DNA of 21,066 nt, taken from Gammaproteobacteria bacterium (GTDB lineage Bacteria > Pseudomonadota > Gammaproteobacteria > GCA-001735895). The stretch lies in NCBI GenBank assembly GCA_029882955.1, contig JAOUJX010000019.1, positions 1-21,066 on the forward strand, written 5' to 3'. The notes beneath the pieces were generated by a model that had not been told where the DNA came from, did not search any database, and worked only from the letters and a program-made list of their open reading frames with translations. Of the stretch, positions 7,892 to 15,884 are shown in pieces (within the stretch, counting starts at the first letter, position 1; every line of letters begins with the position of its first letter). The position numbers were made by a program, and so were the translations under genes.

Positions 7892-9829
7892 TCACAGTTG
7901 TTGACCCTGTTTAAAAGCATAGATTTCGTTTTCATATGCATATTCGGCAAATTGTGCATGCGCAATTGCAGTTTCAATCAAATCCCCCTTGGATAAATTG
8001 ACCTCATCATCACAGTCGATATGCGCCTCTTTTTGGGGCTGTAAATAGACAATACAAAGCGCGGTCATATAGGCCTGATTCTGGCCAAATTGCATTATGG
8101 CTCTTCCATCTGACTGATTAATATGATGAGTCAAGTCGTGCCCTATCATTGGGTTAGGTGCCTGCATTCCAAGTAGCGAGACCAAAGTAGCGGGTAAATC
8201 AATCTGACTTGCCAGTTGTTTGTCTATAATGGGCAATTTGAGATCAGGGTCCAAAATAAACCCCGGAATCCGGTAGCGATTATGAGGAACAGGCTCGCTG
8301 CCAAACACCTTGTCTTCGTGGTCTGCCACCACCAGTACAGTCGCATGCCTCAGCTCCCCGTCTAGCTCAAGTTCATTCAAAAATTTACCCAGCGCGTAAT
8401 CCGCATACTTTGCTGCATTTTGAGCGGTTGCCTTGTTGTCCTTGTCAAACAACTCAATTTTGTCATCCGGGAATTCGAAAGGCGGGTGGTTAGATGAGGA
8501 GAATACAAGTACAAACTTCGGCTTTGATGACTCCTTTTCAATAATAGCTAGCGCTCGCTTGAATAGATCTTCATCGCTGACGCCCCAGGAACCCATGAAG
8601 TCAGGGTTAGGATAATCATATTGATCAACGACTCGGTCAAAACCATTACTCAGAAAAAATCCCTTCATGTTATCGAAGTGACTCTCACCACCATAAACAA
8701 ACGTAGATTCATATCCAGCCTCACCTAGATAGCTCGCTAGCGAGAAGAATTTACCTTGCGCCCTGGGCAGCTTCAAAACTGCTCTGGATGGCGTTGGTAA
8801 AAATCCGGTTGTAATAGCCTCCAGGCCTCTTGCTGAGCGAACTCCGGTCGCATACAAATTGTCAAAAAACCAGCTTTTACGCCGCCACTTTTCGATATTG
8901 GGAGTAACTGGATTACCTCCTAGCGACGCGACGAAACTAGCACCCAGACTTTCTTCTACAACGATGATCAAATCTTTCTTCTCCCGGGGATTCAAGTCGA
9001 CCTGCTCGGGGATATGTAGCGTCTCAATATCACCGTCGACGAAGACAGTCCCTTTATCCATTTGTGCTTTAACAATTTTTATCATTTTTTCATCTGGGAG
9101 CATTCCATAGGGGAATTTTAAAGCAGACTCGTGACTCATCTGATAGGCCGAGTAAAGAATACTATAAGTCGAATTCAGCACCAGGGAGTTAACCAATCGA
9201 TCGTCGCTAACAGCGACCATTGCCGGATTTATAGGACGATGTTGAAATCCAGAACGGCCTATCAGAACTTCAAGGGCAAAGATTACGGAAAACACGATAG
9301 TTACCAAAGCCCTGTAGCCAAAGCCAGTTGCGGAAATTGAAGCTGATCGCATTATAAACCTGGACGCCGCATAGCCAAGGACCACGGTTAACAAGAGGAT
9401 TAATATACTTTCGACTAAAAACCCGTTGACCAGCATCTGTGTGATTTCAACCGGGCTACCAAGGTACTCGATGAACAGTCGATTCGGCCGAATGTCGAAT
9501 TGGCTGACGAACAGCGGTGTTGAAATCTCAAGAAACAGGATAGAAATTAAAGCAGCGACTAACCAGATTCGCACCATCTGGTTGGCTAAACGCTGTATCT
9601 TTGGAACCCATACACTTAGCAATATTAGGGCAAATGGAACGATCAGAATCACGGTTAAAAAAGAAAGATCGATACGAAAGCCATAAGCCAGGATCTGTAT
9701 AAACTGGCTAGCGTCACGTATTCTCTCTAGGTACTGGATAGATAATACAAGCCGAAAGCAGAAGAAAGCTAACAACACCAAAAGAGAAAAAACAATCAAT
9801 GGCCGAAAAACCGGAAATAGTTGTTTCAT
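7892..9829 (-). CDS. LTA-synthase-family membrane sulfatase/phosphotransferase
   Basis: This 645-residue protein has about five N-terminal membrane helices (to about residue 190) and a large periplasmic alkaline-phosphatase-fold domain (about 285-580), the layout of LtaS/OpgB-type enzymes. In Gram-negatives such proteins are thought to transfer phosphoglycerol or phosphoethanolamine to envelope glycans or lipids. Likely metal and catalytic residues are E292/E293 (VVEES), W415, H448 (SSSNHPPF), D503-H504 (VADHED) and H516 (VPHNRY). The segment ATGVRSARGLEA contains the nucleophile position, here Ser332. Gammaproteobacterial relatives usually have Thr there. The ATG at 9829 lacks a clear ribosome binding site. 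The gene stands alone between two long spacers. The exact donor and acceptor are unknown. Confidence 0.87.
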   Translation of the reverse strand: MKQLFPVFRPLIVFSLLVLLAFFCFRLVLSIQYLERIRDASQFIQILAYGFRIDLSFLTVILIVPFALILLSVWVPKIQRLANQMVRIWLVAALISILFLEISTPLFVSQFDIRPNRLFIEYLGSPVEITQMLVNGFLVESILILLLTVVLGYAASRFIMRSASISATGFGYRALVTIVFSVIFALEVLIGRSGFQHRPINPAMVAVSDDRLVNSLVLNSTYSILYSAYQMSHESALKFPYGMLPDEKMIKIVKAQMDKGTVFVDGDIETLHIPEQVDLNPREKKDLIIVVEESLGASFVASLGGNPVTPNIEKWRRKSWFFDNLYATGVRSARGLEAITTGFLPTPSRAVLKLPRAQGKFFSLASYLGEAGYESTFVYGGESHFDNMKGFFLSNGFDRVVDQYDYPNPDFMGSWGVSDEDLFKRALAIIEKESSKPKFVLVFSSSNHPPFEFPDDKIELFDKDNKATAQNAAKYADYALGKFLNELELDGELRHATVLVVADHEDKVFGSEPVPHNRYRIPGFILDPDLKLPIIDKQLASQIDLPATLVSLLGMQAPNPMIGHDLTHHINQSDGRAIMQFGQNQAYMTALCIVYLQPQKEAHIDCDDEVNLSKGDLIETAIAHAQFAEYAYENEIYAFKQGQQL

Positions 9830-10161
9830 TTATATGGGACAGACATGGTTATTGTAATCATATGAAATGTATCGTTAACAAAGTGTTTAATTAGCGGACT
9901 CCGATATGTATAGCCCGATACTCTAATCCAGCCATCACGATGAATATATTTGAAAATTGTCCCCGTATGATTTGGCATCAAGCAACTGATTACCTGGATC
10001 AAATTTTTTCCGAATATATTTAGCCTTCACCAATAGTGGCCAGTTTCTATAGAGATTTTGAGCCTGGCGTCCTTATTTTTTAAAAATTTATACACCATAA
10101 AACGCTACCTATTCATATAATCAATAGACTATTTTCTTAGAATGATAAAGTTATGGGTTAT
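9830..10161. other. 332-bp spacer upstream of the LTA-synthase-like gene
   Basis: This AT-rich spacer separates the sulfatase gene from the small membrane-protein gene behind the two-component pair. It presumably contains the sulfatase promoter, but no hexamer pair is convincing. The only protein-like content is the 45-residue fragment at 9935-10072, described separately. Confidence 0.5.
9935..10072 (-). pseudogene. Possible C-terminal remnant of an FAD-dependent oxidoreductase
   Basis: A 45-residue minus-strand frame, closed upstream by TAA (10073-10075) and with no start codon, contains NWPLLVKAKYIRKKFDPGNQ and ends shortly after SYGDNF. The pattern N-x2-L-x3-K followed by (K/R)-F-D-P-x-N resembles the berberine-bridge-like C-terminus of FAD-binding oxidoreductases. 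Such an end without the rest of the gene suggests a decayed copy. The match is short, so chance is a real alternative. Confidence 0.28.
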
Positions 10162-10434
10162 CTAGGTTAACCCTGAAACTGTTTTTCTCCCTCTGTTTTT
10201 AGACTGTACCGGAGATAGAAACAGATTAACGATGACGGCACAAAACATAAGAAAGATATAAAACCCCATAGAACTACCGAGAAAAAAAAGAACGGGAGTC
10301 TCGGCTTTTATACTTGGAAGAAGTGTTAGAACAACGCATACTGCATAGATTAAGAAGTTAATTCCTACAAAAAGTTTTTCCCAGGTAAAACTGAAAAAAC
10401 GACTATTTTTCTTACGAAACGATGCCCTGGACAT
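10162..10434 (-). CDS. Small two-helix membrane protein behind the sensor kinase
   Basis: This protein of 90 residues is counted from the ATG at 10434. A longer version from 10530 would overlap the kinase gene and adds a stretch without family features. It has a basic N-terminus (MSRASFRKKNSRFF), two membrane helices (about residues 22-42 and 52-74) and a basic tail (SKNRGRK). The upstream TTGGGTTTAGAA is a weak ribosome binding site. The gene follows the histidine kinase stop by 64 bp on the same strand and may be co-transcribed, but no function or family is recognised. A weak hairpin overlaps its stop (GGGTTA/TAACCC, 10155-10173) without a T-tract. Confidence 0.55.
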   Translation of the reverse strand: MSRASFRKKNSRFFSFTWEKLFVGINFLIYAVCVVLTLLPSIKAETPVLFFLGSSMGFYIFLMFCAVIVNLFLSPVQSKNRGRKTVSGLT

Positions 10435-10498
10435 TTCTAAACCCAAAAATAATATTGGGTGAAATTTTACCAGGTTAAATGTAAAGTGAATGTTAAGT

Positions 10499-11770
10499 TC
10501 AGAATGGCGGGGCCAATAAAAGTTCAACAATAGTACCCTGTCGCTTTCGACTACTTACGGATATCTCCCAGCCATAATATTGACAAATTCTCTTCACCAA
10601 AGAGAGTCCAATTCCCTGTCCCCCTGTTGATTTATTATCACTGTAGTAACGATCAAACATTCTCAGGCGCTGAGCCTCGCTCATGCCTGTACCCGTGTCT
10701 TCAATGATAACTCGGTTATCTAACAACTGGATATGAACCTGTCCAGCTTTTGTATAAGCAAATGCATTACGAATCAGATTAGCCAGTACAATATATAACA
10801 GTTCAGAATTAGTAGGTGCCACCAACTCCGTCAGAATATTTAGATCCACTTCAACAGGTTTACGAACCAGTAAATACAGATGATCATCTACTACTTTTTT
10901 TAAAACTGTATTCACTGCGCAATGATGGACTTCATCGTTGTCATGTTTCTCTCGTGCCAATGTTAATAATGCCGAACTCAGACGAATAATTTGTTTGGAT
11001 GCCCTGGAAATTCGCAATACCCCTTTTCGATGCGTTTCACTCAAATCTTCCTCAGACAGCAAAACTTCGGATGCGCCTTCAATGACAGTAAGTGGTGTAC
11101 GCAGTTCATGGCTCACATCAGCTGTGAAATAACGCTCTCGCTCATTAAATTCCACTAACCTTTGGTGGGAAGTTTCAAAAGCCTGCGCCAGTTCCCCAAC
11201 TTCATCTTGAGGGTAACCTTGTTCCAACTTTAGTGGAGTAAATTCATTCTCTATTCTTGAAACCTGGCGAGCCAACCGGATTACTGGAGATATTACCCTG
11301 TTCGCCAACCAAAACCCCAACACACTGGATAGAAATGTTATCAATGTGACTCCTGAAACAAGTAAACCAAAATACTTTTCTTCACGTTGTTTTATTAATT
11401 CATCCGAATAGACAACCAGAAAACTTGCCATATCGTTTGTTCTTTGTTCAACATAGTAACCAGTACCTTCAATCAATATATGACTTAGTCCTTCCGGCAA
11501 TTGCTGCAAATTGAAGGGGTAAGTATCAGGTTTATTTTGGGTGAAAACATAACCCTGAATATGGGTGCTTGAAGGTGGAAGGCTAGCAGGGTCTTTTGCA
11601 TAGCGGTTCATATAGTCTTCTAATTCAGTTGAGAGCGTATCTTCTATCAACTTTTCTTCCAGGCTAATCGTCAACCTATAGAGCATAGCGCCCATTGCCA
11701 TGCTGACTAGCCAACCTAATAAGAAAAAGGTTATAGCTACCCGGTAACGAAGGCTAAATCTCAGCGTCAT
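10499..11770 (-). CDS. Two-component sensor histidine kinase
   Basis: This inner-membrane sensor kinase has 423 residues from the ATG at 11770. A longer frame reaches an ATG at 11800 inside the regulator gene, but 11770 is preferred because it gives the usual short overlap and places a basic residue run directly before the first helix. Order: helix (about 11-34), periplasmic sensor of about 100 residues, second helix (about 134-157), HAMP, then HisKA with H221 in DVSHELRTPL. HATPase follows with the N box NLIRNAFAYT, G1 DTGTGM and G2 GGQGIGLSLVK. All catalytic motifs are intact. It overlaps the response regulator gene by 17 bp, showing a single operon. The signal sensed cannot be told. Confidence 0.93.
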   Translation of the reverse strand: MTLRFSLRYRVAITFFLLGWLVSMAMGAMLYRLTISLEEKLIEDTLSTELEDYMNRYAKDPASLPPSSTHIQGYVFTQNKPDTYPFNLQQLPEGLSHILIEGTGYYVEQRTNDMASFLVVYSDELIKQREEKYFGLLVSGVTLITFLSSVLGFWLANRVISPVIRLARQVSRIENEFTPLKLEQGYPQDEVGELAQAFETSHQRLVEFNERERYFTADVSHELRTPLTVIEGASEVLLSEEDLSETHRKGVLRISRASKQIIRLSSALLTLAREKHDNDEVHHCAVNTVLKKVVDDHLYLLVRKPVEVDLNILTELVAPTNSELLYIVLANLIRNAFAYTKAGQVHIQLLDNRVIIEDTGTGMSEAQRLRMFDRYYSDNKSTGGQGIGLSLVKRICQYYGWEISVSSRKRQGTIVELLLAPPF

Positions 11771-12440
11771 CTTGATCTGATATACAATACCCCATGCCAC
11801 GTACAGTTTTTAACAACTGCTTATCAAAAGGTTTATCTATAAAGTTTCGTAATGTATTGATATGCACTCGTAATGAGTCAGTCCCCGGCAGATCATTACC
11901 CCAAACATATCGCTCTATTTCTAGTCGCGACACAACTCGAGGTGATTGGCGCATCAGTAACTCCAGGATTTTTAAAGTGATGGGAGGAAGACTGATATTT
12001 TGACCAGCACGTTTTACTTTTAATGCCATAGTATCTAACTCTAAACCTGCAATGAATAGTTGAGTTTTGCTGACCCCACCACGAGCACGTCGAACCAGAG
12101 CCTGTAGTCTGGCTTCAAGCTCTTTTAACGAATAGGGTTTTACCAGGTAATCATCTGCCCCGCTACCAAGCCCCAGGACTTTGTCATCTACAGTATCTCT
12201 GGCAGTTAACATTAAAACGGGTAGATCACGACCCTGCTCTCTTAATTTTTCACAAACTTCCAGACCATCCATACCCGGCAGCATCAAATCCAGTATCACC
12301 ACATCGTAGATATTTTGAACCACAAATTCCAGACCACTGCTCCCGTCATAAGCAGCATCGACTGTATGACCACGACCCTCAAAATAATCATATAAGTTTT
12401 CAATAATATCCGGGTTGTCTTCTATCACCAGAATATACAT
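11754..12440 (-). CDS. OmpR/PhoB-family response regulator
   Basis: This DNA-binding regulator of 228 residues is paired with the overlapping sensor kinase. The receiver domain (1-115) has the acidic pocket E7-D8, the phosphoacceptor D51 (VVILDLMLPGMDG), T79 and K101 (VKPYS). A winged-helix output domain occupies about 128-228, ending with the usual TVRGMGYCI hairpin. The ATG at 12440 follows AGGGCAAGAAAA, a fair ribosome binding site. It resembles QseB/PmrA-type regulators in size and organisation. A link to eptA in this window is conceivable but not shown. Direct repeats in the upstream region may be its own sites. Confidence 0.94.
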   Translation of the reverse strand: MYILVIEDNPDIIENLYDYFEGRGHTVDAAYDGSSGLEFVVQNIYDVVILDLMLPGMDGLEVCEKLREQGRDLPVLMLTARDTVDDKVLGLGSGADDYLVKPYSLKELEARLQALVRRARGGVSKTQLFIAGLELDTMALKVKRAGQNISLPPITLKILELLMRQSPRVVSRLEIERYVWGNDLPGTDSLRVHINTLRNFIDKPFDKQLLKTVRGMGYCISDQDDAEI

Positions 12441-12914
12441 TTTTCTTGCCCTATTTAAATTTCTGGCAATAAACCTGCCGAGTGTATTTTACACTTACTT
12501 AACATTCAAAATTGTATAATTACATTTTCTGGTCAATAATTCTTAACTTCGGTAACAAACTCTGTTATCAGTTATAACTGTTTAACGTAGTTTTCTTTAT
12601 TTACCCCGTAATTGTTGATTTGCAACTAAATTTAACCCGGGATTTGCACTAGCTATTGACCCGCTCACATTTGTGCAAGCTTCTAATCCCATTACTTACC
12701 TCACTCGTGGAAGTGGGTCGATGTTGAATGCAATAATCACCTGAATTGGATCATTATTAAATGCAAATCAATAAGTACAGCTTGTCACGGGCATTCAAGG
12801 TTCGCAATTCGATTATCCAGCTGAATTTTATCGAACTACTACAGGTCCACCCCTGTATTGTTCATATTATCTGCCTTAGACTGATTTCTTTTCAATGTAG
12901 CTCTCGGGGTTCGC
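12441..12914. promoter_or_regulatory. 474-bp divergent control region between regulator and membrane protein
   Basis: No gene is visible in this region between the minus-strand regulator and a plus-strand gene. It is AT-rich and has a 12-bp perfect palindrome CAGTTATAACTG (12569-12580). The octamer GATTTGCA occurs at 12617-12624 and 12641-12648, and in reverse at 12762-12769. TTGCAC/GTGCAA form an inverted pair at 12644-12649 and 12673-12678. Both promoters must lie here, but no strong -35/-10 pair was settled on. Confidence 0.5.
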
Positions 12915-13457
12915 GTGAATAATAAAATGCTAGGTTTTGTGGGTGCAATATGGGGTCTGGTTGGGGTCTCCATTTTGCTTGTCTGGGCTGTAGTCCGCTT
13001 AACCCCCTATACGATAGAGTTGTGGCAGTTAGATTTACAGTGGTATCACTGGGGTTTGTTGCTCACTAATATTATTTTTATGGCTTACACAGAGGGCTAT
13101 AAGGGTTTTCAGCTAGGCGCTGCTCCCCGGTTGGGCGCCAGGATCAGGTATTTATATCAAAATCCCACCCTAATGCATGTCATATTCGGTCCTTTGTTCT
13201 GTTGCAGTTATTTTCATACGACACTTCGCCGATTAATTTCCCGTTACATTATGACCATTATGATTATCGCCCTTATTATTGTCGTCAGTCGCTTTCAACA
13301 GCCCTGGCGCGGTATCGTTGATGCGGGCGTAGTGATTGGTCTGGCCTGGGGACTGGTGTCGATTTTATATTACGGTACCAGGGCATTGCTGGATGATGAA
13401 TTTAATTTTTCACCGGAATTACCAGGAAGTTCAGCCACAATACTTAATAAGTCTTAA
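12915..13457 (+). CDS. Uncharacterised multi-span membrane protein
   Basis: This protein of 180 residues starts with GTG at 12915, preceded by CGGGG about 6 bases upstream; an ATG at 12927 is possible. It has four or so hydrophobic helices, around residues 6-28, 45-60, 110-126 and 136-153. A conserved-looking loop contains YTEGYKGFQLGAAPR, then HVIFGPLFCCSYFH. Near the end is QPWRGIVDAGVVIGLAWG. Similar proteins seem familiar from other gammaproteobacteria, but no function or named family is recognised. It is divergent from the two-component operon and shares its control region. A GC-rich hairpin follows the gene. Confidence 0.75.
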   Translation: MNNKMLGFVGAIWGLVGVSILLVWAVVRLTPYTIELWQLDLQWYHWGLLLTNIIFMAYTEGYKGFQLGAAPRLGARIRYLYQNPTLMHVIFGPLFCCSYFHTTLRRLISRYIMTIMIIALIIVVSRFQQPWRGIVDAGVVIGLAWGLVSILYYGTRALLDDEFNFSPELPGSSATILNKS

Positions 13458-13504
13458 GCGTTAGTTTCGGCAGTTACACAGAAAAGATTACACTCTCGAA
13501 TCCA

Positions 13505-13522
13505 GCCGCCGGTAAAGGCGGC
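13505..13522. terminator. Weak bidirectional hairpin after the membrane protein gene
   Basis: GCCGCC (13505-13510), loop GGTAAA, GGCGGC (13517-13522) form a 6-bp GC stem between two converging reading frames. No T-run follows in either direction, so termination is only likely, not clear. Confidence 0.3.
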
Positions 13523-13531
13523 CGGTAATTT

Positions 13532-13729
13532 CTAATCTCTCATTTTAGTAAATACATAGTCACCAACCTTAACCGGAGTGTGGCACCCAAAGCACCCTGT
13601 ACCACTATCTTCGACAATACGTTTAAAAGGGTTCTCGCTTAGCGGCCCTTGCTTCGCTTTGTCATTCGCATATATGTGATGAATACCCAGAAATGGGCTT
13701 CCTAATAATATCGAGTCGACACAATGTAT
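13532..13729 (-). pseudogene. Cytochrome P460-family C-terminal remnant (CFGCH haem motif)
   Basis: A 65-residue minus-strand frame ends at TAG (13532-13534) and is closed upstream by another TAG (13730-13732). It has no start codon. Its end reads GCFGCHTPVKVGDYVFTKM. This CxxCH motif about 20 residues from the C-terminus, followed by PVK and DYVF(T/S), is the hallmark of the cytochrome P460 / cytochrome c'-beta family: periplasmic c-type haem proteins, some of which oxidise hydroxylamine or handle NO. An upstream stretch, GIHHIYANDKA, looks like the N-terminal third of such proteins. It is followed almost at once by the C-terminal part (NPFKRIVEDSG), so the middle of the domain appears deleted. 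A signal peptide is missing. A degraded gene is more likely than a functional short one. Confidence 0.6.
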
Positions 13730-13797
13730 CTATGGATATCAATATAATTCACAGTTACCTAAGGCGTCATTACGGGTAACAAATGACAGTCAGCTTA

Positions 13798-14268
13798 TCA
13801 GTCTATCTCGTTAACTTCGGAGAAAACCTCCGAGTGAAAACCAAAATGATTGATATAATACGACTTGCCATCGGCGATTAATTTTATTTTTACAACAGCC
13901 GGGCCTGTATCGAATTCTAACGACGCCTGGTATTCTACTATCTCGACATCCCCCAATGCCTGACTCACACCGCTGTAACTCTTTTCGTAGCGAGGTTTGT
14001 CCATCGATTCGAATTGCCCGAGCCGATTAAAAAGTCGATAGGCCTCACGCATCTCCTGATTTTTAAAGTTCAGTTTAGCGGTAGGAGACAGCAAAGGCTC
14101 TAACAGCTCATACTGCCAACTCGTTAACCGGGGCATAGCCGATTCCAGGTAAGGAATGGCAGTATCATCATAGCGATCTGCTTTCATACCAAACCACAAT
14201 GAATACAACACCAGGCCACCCAACAGTAGGATGATAAAAATTAAACTACGACGTAACAATAGCGACAT
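13798..14268 (-). CDS. Membrane-anchored protein of unknown function downstream of folD
   Basis: This 156-residue protein has one N-terminal helix (SLIFIILLLGGLVLYSLWF, residues 8-26) after a basic start (MSLLLRR), then a soluble domain expected in the periplasm. The soluble part has charged helices up to about residue 95. A strand-rich end follows (VEIVEYQASLEFDTG, AVVKIKLIADGKSYYINHFG), which might be a small alpha+beta fold. No family is recognised. It begins 35 bp after folD on the same strand and probably shares its transcript. Confidence 0.65.
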   Translation of the reverse strand: MSLLLRRSLIFIILLLGGLVLYSLWFGMKADRYDDTAIPYLESAMPRLTSWQYELLEPLLSPTAKLNFKNQEMREAYRLFNRLGQFESMDKPRYEKSYSGVSQALGDVEIVEYQASLEFDTGPAVVKIKLIADGKSYYINHFGFHSEVFSEVNEID

Positions 14269-14303
14269 CAGCAGACTGCTCCAAACTGGAAAAATTCGGG
14301 GTT

Positions 14304-15182
14304 TTACTCAGGCACATCAATCCCGTTCAAACGACAGGCCTGTTGCAGGGTATTATGCAACAGACAAGCGATGGTCATCGGGCCTACGCCACCCGGCACA
14401 GGTGTGATCGCACCAGCTACCTTCTCCGCACTTTCAAACTCAACGTCACCAACCAGTTTGGTACTACCATCCTCTTTTTCGACACGATTAATACCGACAT
14501 CGATAACAGTCGCACCGGGCTTAATCCAGTCGCCTTTCACCATTTCCGGGCGGCCGACGGCTGCGACTACAATATCGGCTCGTCGACATTCGCTGGGTAA
14601 ATCCTGAGTACGCGAATGCGCGATTGTTACGGTACAGCTTTCGGCCAGCAGCAGGGCAGCCATGGGTTTACCGACTATATTAGATCGACCGACCACGATA
14701 GCCCGTTTACCTGATAAATCACCGAGGTGATCCTTCAGCATCATAATAGAGCCTAGTGGCGTGCAGGGCACAATACCCTCAGCACCAATCGACAAACGTC
14801 CGACATTAGACAGATGGAAGCCATCGACATCTTTGTCGACCGAAATCGAATTAATTACCGACTCTTCATCGATGTGTTTCGGTAAAGGTAACTGAACCAG
14901 AATGCCATGAACATCTGGATCATTATTTAACTGATCGATTAATGCCAGCAAGTCGGCCTGACTGGTGCCGACATCGAGCTTATGCTCGTATGAGTTCATA
15001 CCTGCTTCGACGGTTTGCTTACCCTTGCTACGCACATACACCTGACTCGCAGGGTCCTCTCCAACGAGCACAACAGCCAGCCCGGGAGTTACCGAATGAT
15101 TCTGTTTTAGTATGGCAACCTTGCGAGCGATTTCGGCGCGCAGGTTGGCTGAAAATGCTTTACCATCGATGATCGTTGCCAA
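14304..15182 (-). CDS. folD: Bifunctional methylenetetrahydrofolate dehydrogenase/cyclohydrolase
   Basis: FolD interconverts 5,10-methylene-, methenyl- and 10-formyl-tetrahydrofolate in the cytoplasm, supplying one-carbon units for purines and formyl-Met. The start chosen is TTG at 15182 (292 residues, reading MATIIDGKAF), because a strong GGAGGTT lies 6 bases upstream and the family begins at this point. A frame from 15230 adds 16 unrelated residues. Key features are the substrate/catalytic Y49-x3-K53 (YVRSK), VQLPLPKHI, DVDGFH, the NADP-binding GRSNIVGKPMAALLL and the C-terminal signature PVPGGVGPMT. Length is normal. It lies between two small proteins of unknown function on the same strand. 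Confidence 0.95.
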   Translation of the reverse strand: MATIIDGKAFSANLRAEIARKVAILKQNHSVTPGLAVVLVGEDPASQVYVRSKGKQTVEAGMNSYEHKLDVGTSQADLLALIDQLNNDPDVHGILVQLPLPKHIDEESVINSISVDKDVDGFHLSNVGRLSIGAEGIVPCTPLGSIMMLKDHLGDLSGKRAIVVGRSNIVGKPMAALLLAESCTVTIAHSRTQDLPSECRRADIVVAAVGRPEMVKGDWIKPGATVIDVGINRVEKEDGSTKLVGDVEFESAEKVAGAITPVPGGVGPMTIACLLHNTLQQACRLNGIDVPE

Positions 15183-15188
15183 GGTTGT

Positions 15189-15195
15189 AACCTCC
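15189..15195 (-). promoter_or_regulatory. Ribosome binding site that fixes the folD TTG start
   Basis: GGAGGTT on the minus strand is an almost perfect Shine-Dalgarno sequence, six bases before the TTG at 15182. No comparable site precedes the upstream ATG at 15230. Confidence 0.75.
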
Positions 15196-15287
15196 AGATT
15201 AACTAAACAATTGGGAAGAATTTTACGCAAAACGGATGATTAAAACATCGATAATACGACACTCTTTTATGCCAGATAACAGGCTCT

Positions 15288-15782
15288 CTACTTTTTCAAA
15301 GTCAGTATGGCGCCGCCGCTCTCGAGGTTTGGCCTGACAGTAAACACCGCATTTTGTGGCGTCAAACTATAATCTACATCCCGAAACGCGACCTCGTCGC
15401 TACGTAGCTCTATATAGCCGACTATCGATTCGCCATGTCCAAACATGAGTACCGACAACAGGCCCGATGTCATTAGTGATTCACGTTCGCCACTCGCCCA
15501 GTTCCAGCCAAAAGGACATTCGACATTTCTTTCCCCCGGTTTCACACTGGCGACTATCCTGACCTTGTCCCAGATAAAATCGGTGAAATCGACGAGGCGA
15601 AATTTATCGTTATCATCTCTCGAACGCAAAGTTTCGGATAACGATGTGCGAAAGGATTTAATATTCGAGCACTTGCTATATTGCTCCCAGTAATAAAACG
15701 ATAGCACTATTACCACGATCAAAGGCACGATATACAGTACCGGTCGTGCAGGTAGAACCGAGAGCGCATCTTTTACTATCAT
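15288..15782 (-). CDS. Single-span protein of unknown function upstream of folD
   Basis: This protein of 164 residues is counted from the ATG at 15782; a GTG at 15785 is directly before it. It has a short cytoplasmic start, one helix (about residues 14-30, VLYIVPLIVVIVLSFYYW) and a soluble domain that is probably periplasmic. The latter includes DFTDFIWDKVRIVASVKPGE and a predicted strand-rich end. No family is recognised. The ribosome binding site is weak. Its stop is 105 bp before the folD start, so a shared transcript is possible. Upstream is the terminator of the ammonium transporter unit. Confidence 0.6.
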   Translation of the reverse strand: MIVKDALSVLPARPVLYIVPLIVVIVLSFYYWEQYSKCSNIKSFRTSLSETLRSRDDNDKFRLVDFTDFIWDKVRIVASVKPGERNVECPFGWNWASGERESLMTSGLLSVLMFGHGESIVGYIELRSDEVAFRDVDYSLTPQNAVFTVRPNLESGGAILTLKK

Positions 15783-15814
15783 CACAAATTTCCGGCTTAA
15801 CTCATTATAGAAAT

Positions 15815-15845
15815 GAAAAACCCCTTCGATAAAAACCGAAGGGGT
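15815..15845 (-). terminator. Intrinsic terminator of the amt unit
   Basis: On the minus strand, ACCCCTTCG, an 8-base loop and CGAAGGGGT form a perfect 9-bp stem followed by TTTTT and more T-rich sequence. It lies 40 bp after the stop of the 81-residue gene, and separates the amt unit from the next minus-strand gene. Confidence 0.88.
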
Positions 15846-15884
15846 CTCAGTACAACTTCTAAGAAAGACACTTACAGGCGTTTA

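Noticed and set aside
10155..10173. Hairpin GGGTTA/TAACCC at the end of the two-component unit
   Set aside because: The 6-bp stem without a T-run is too weak to call a terminator.
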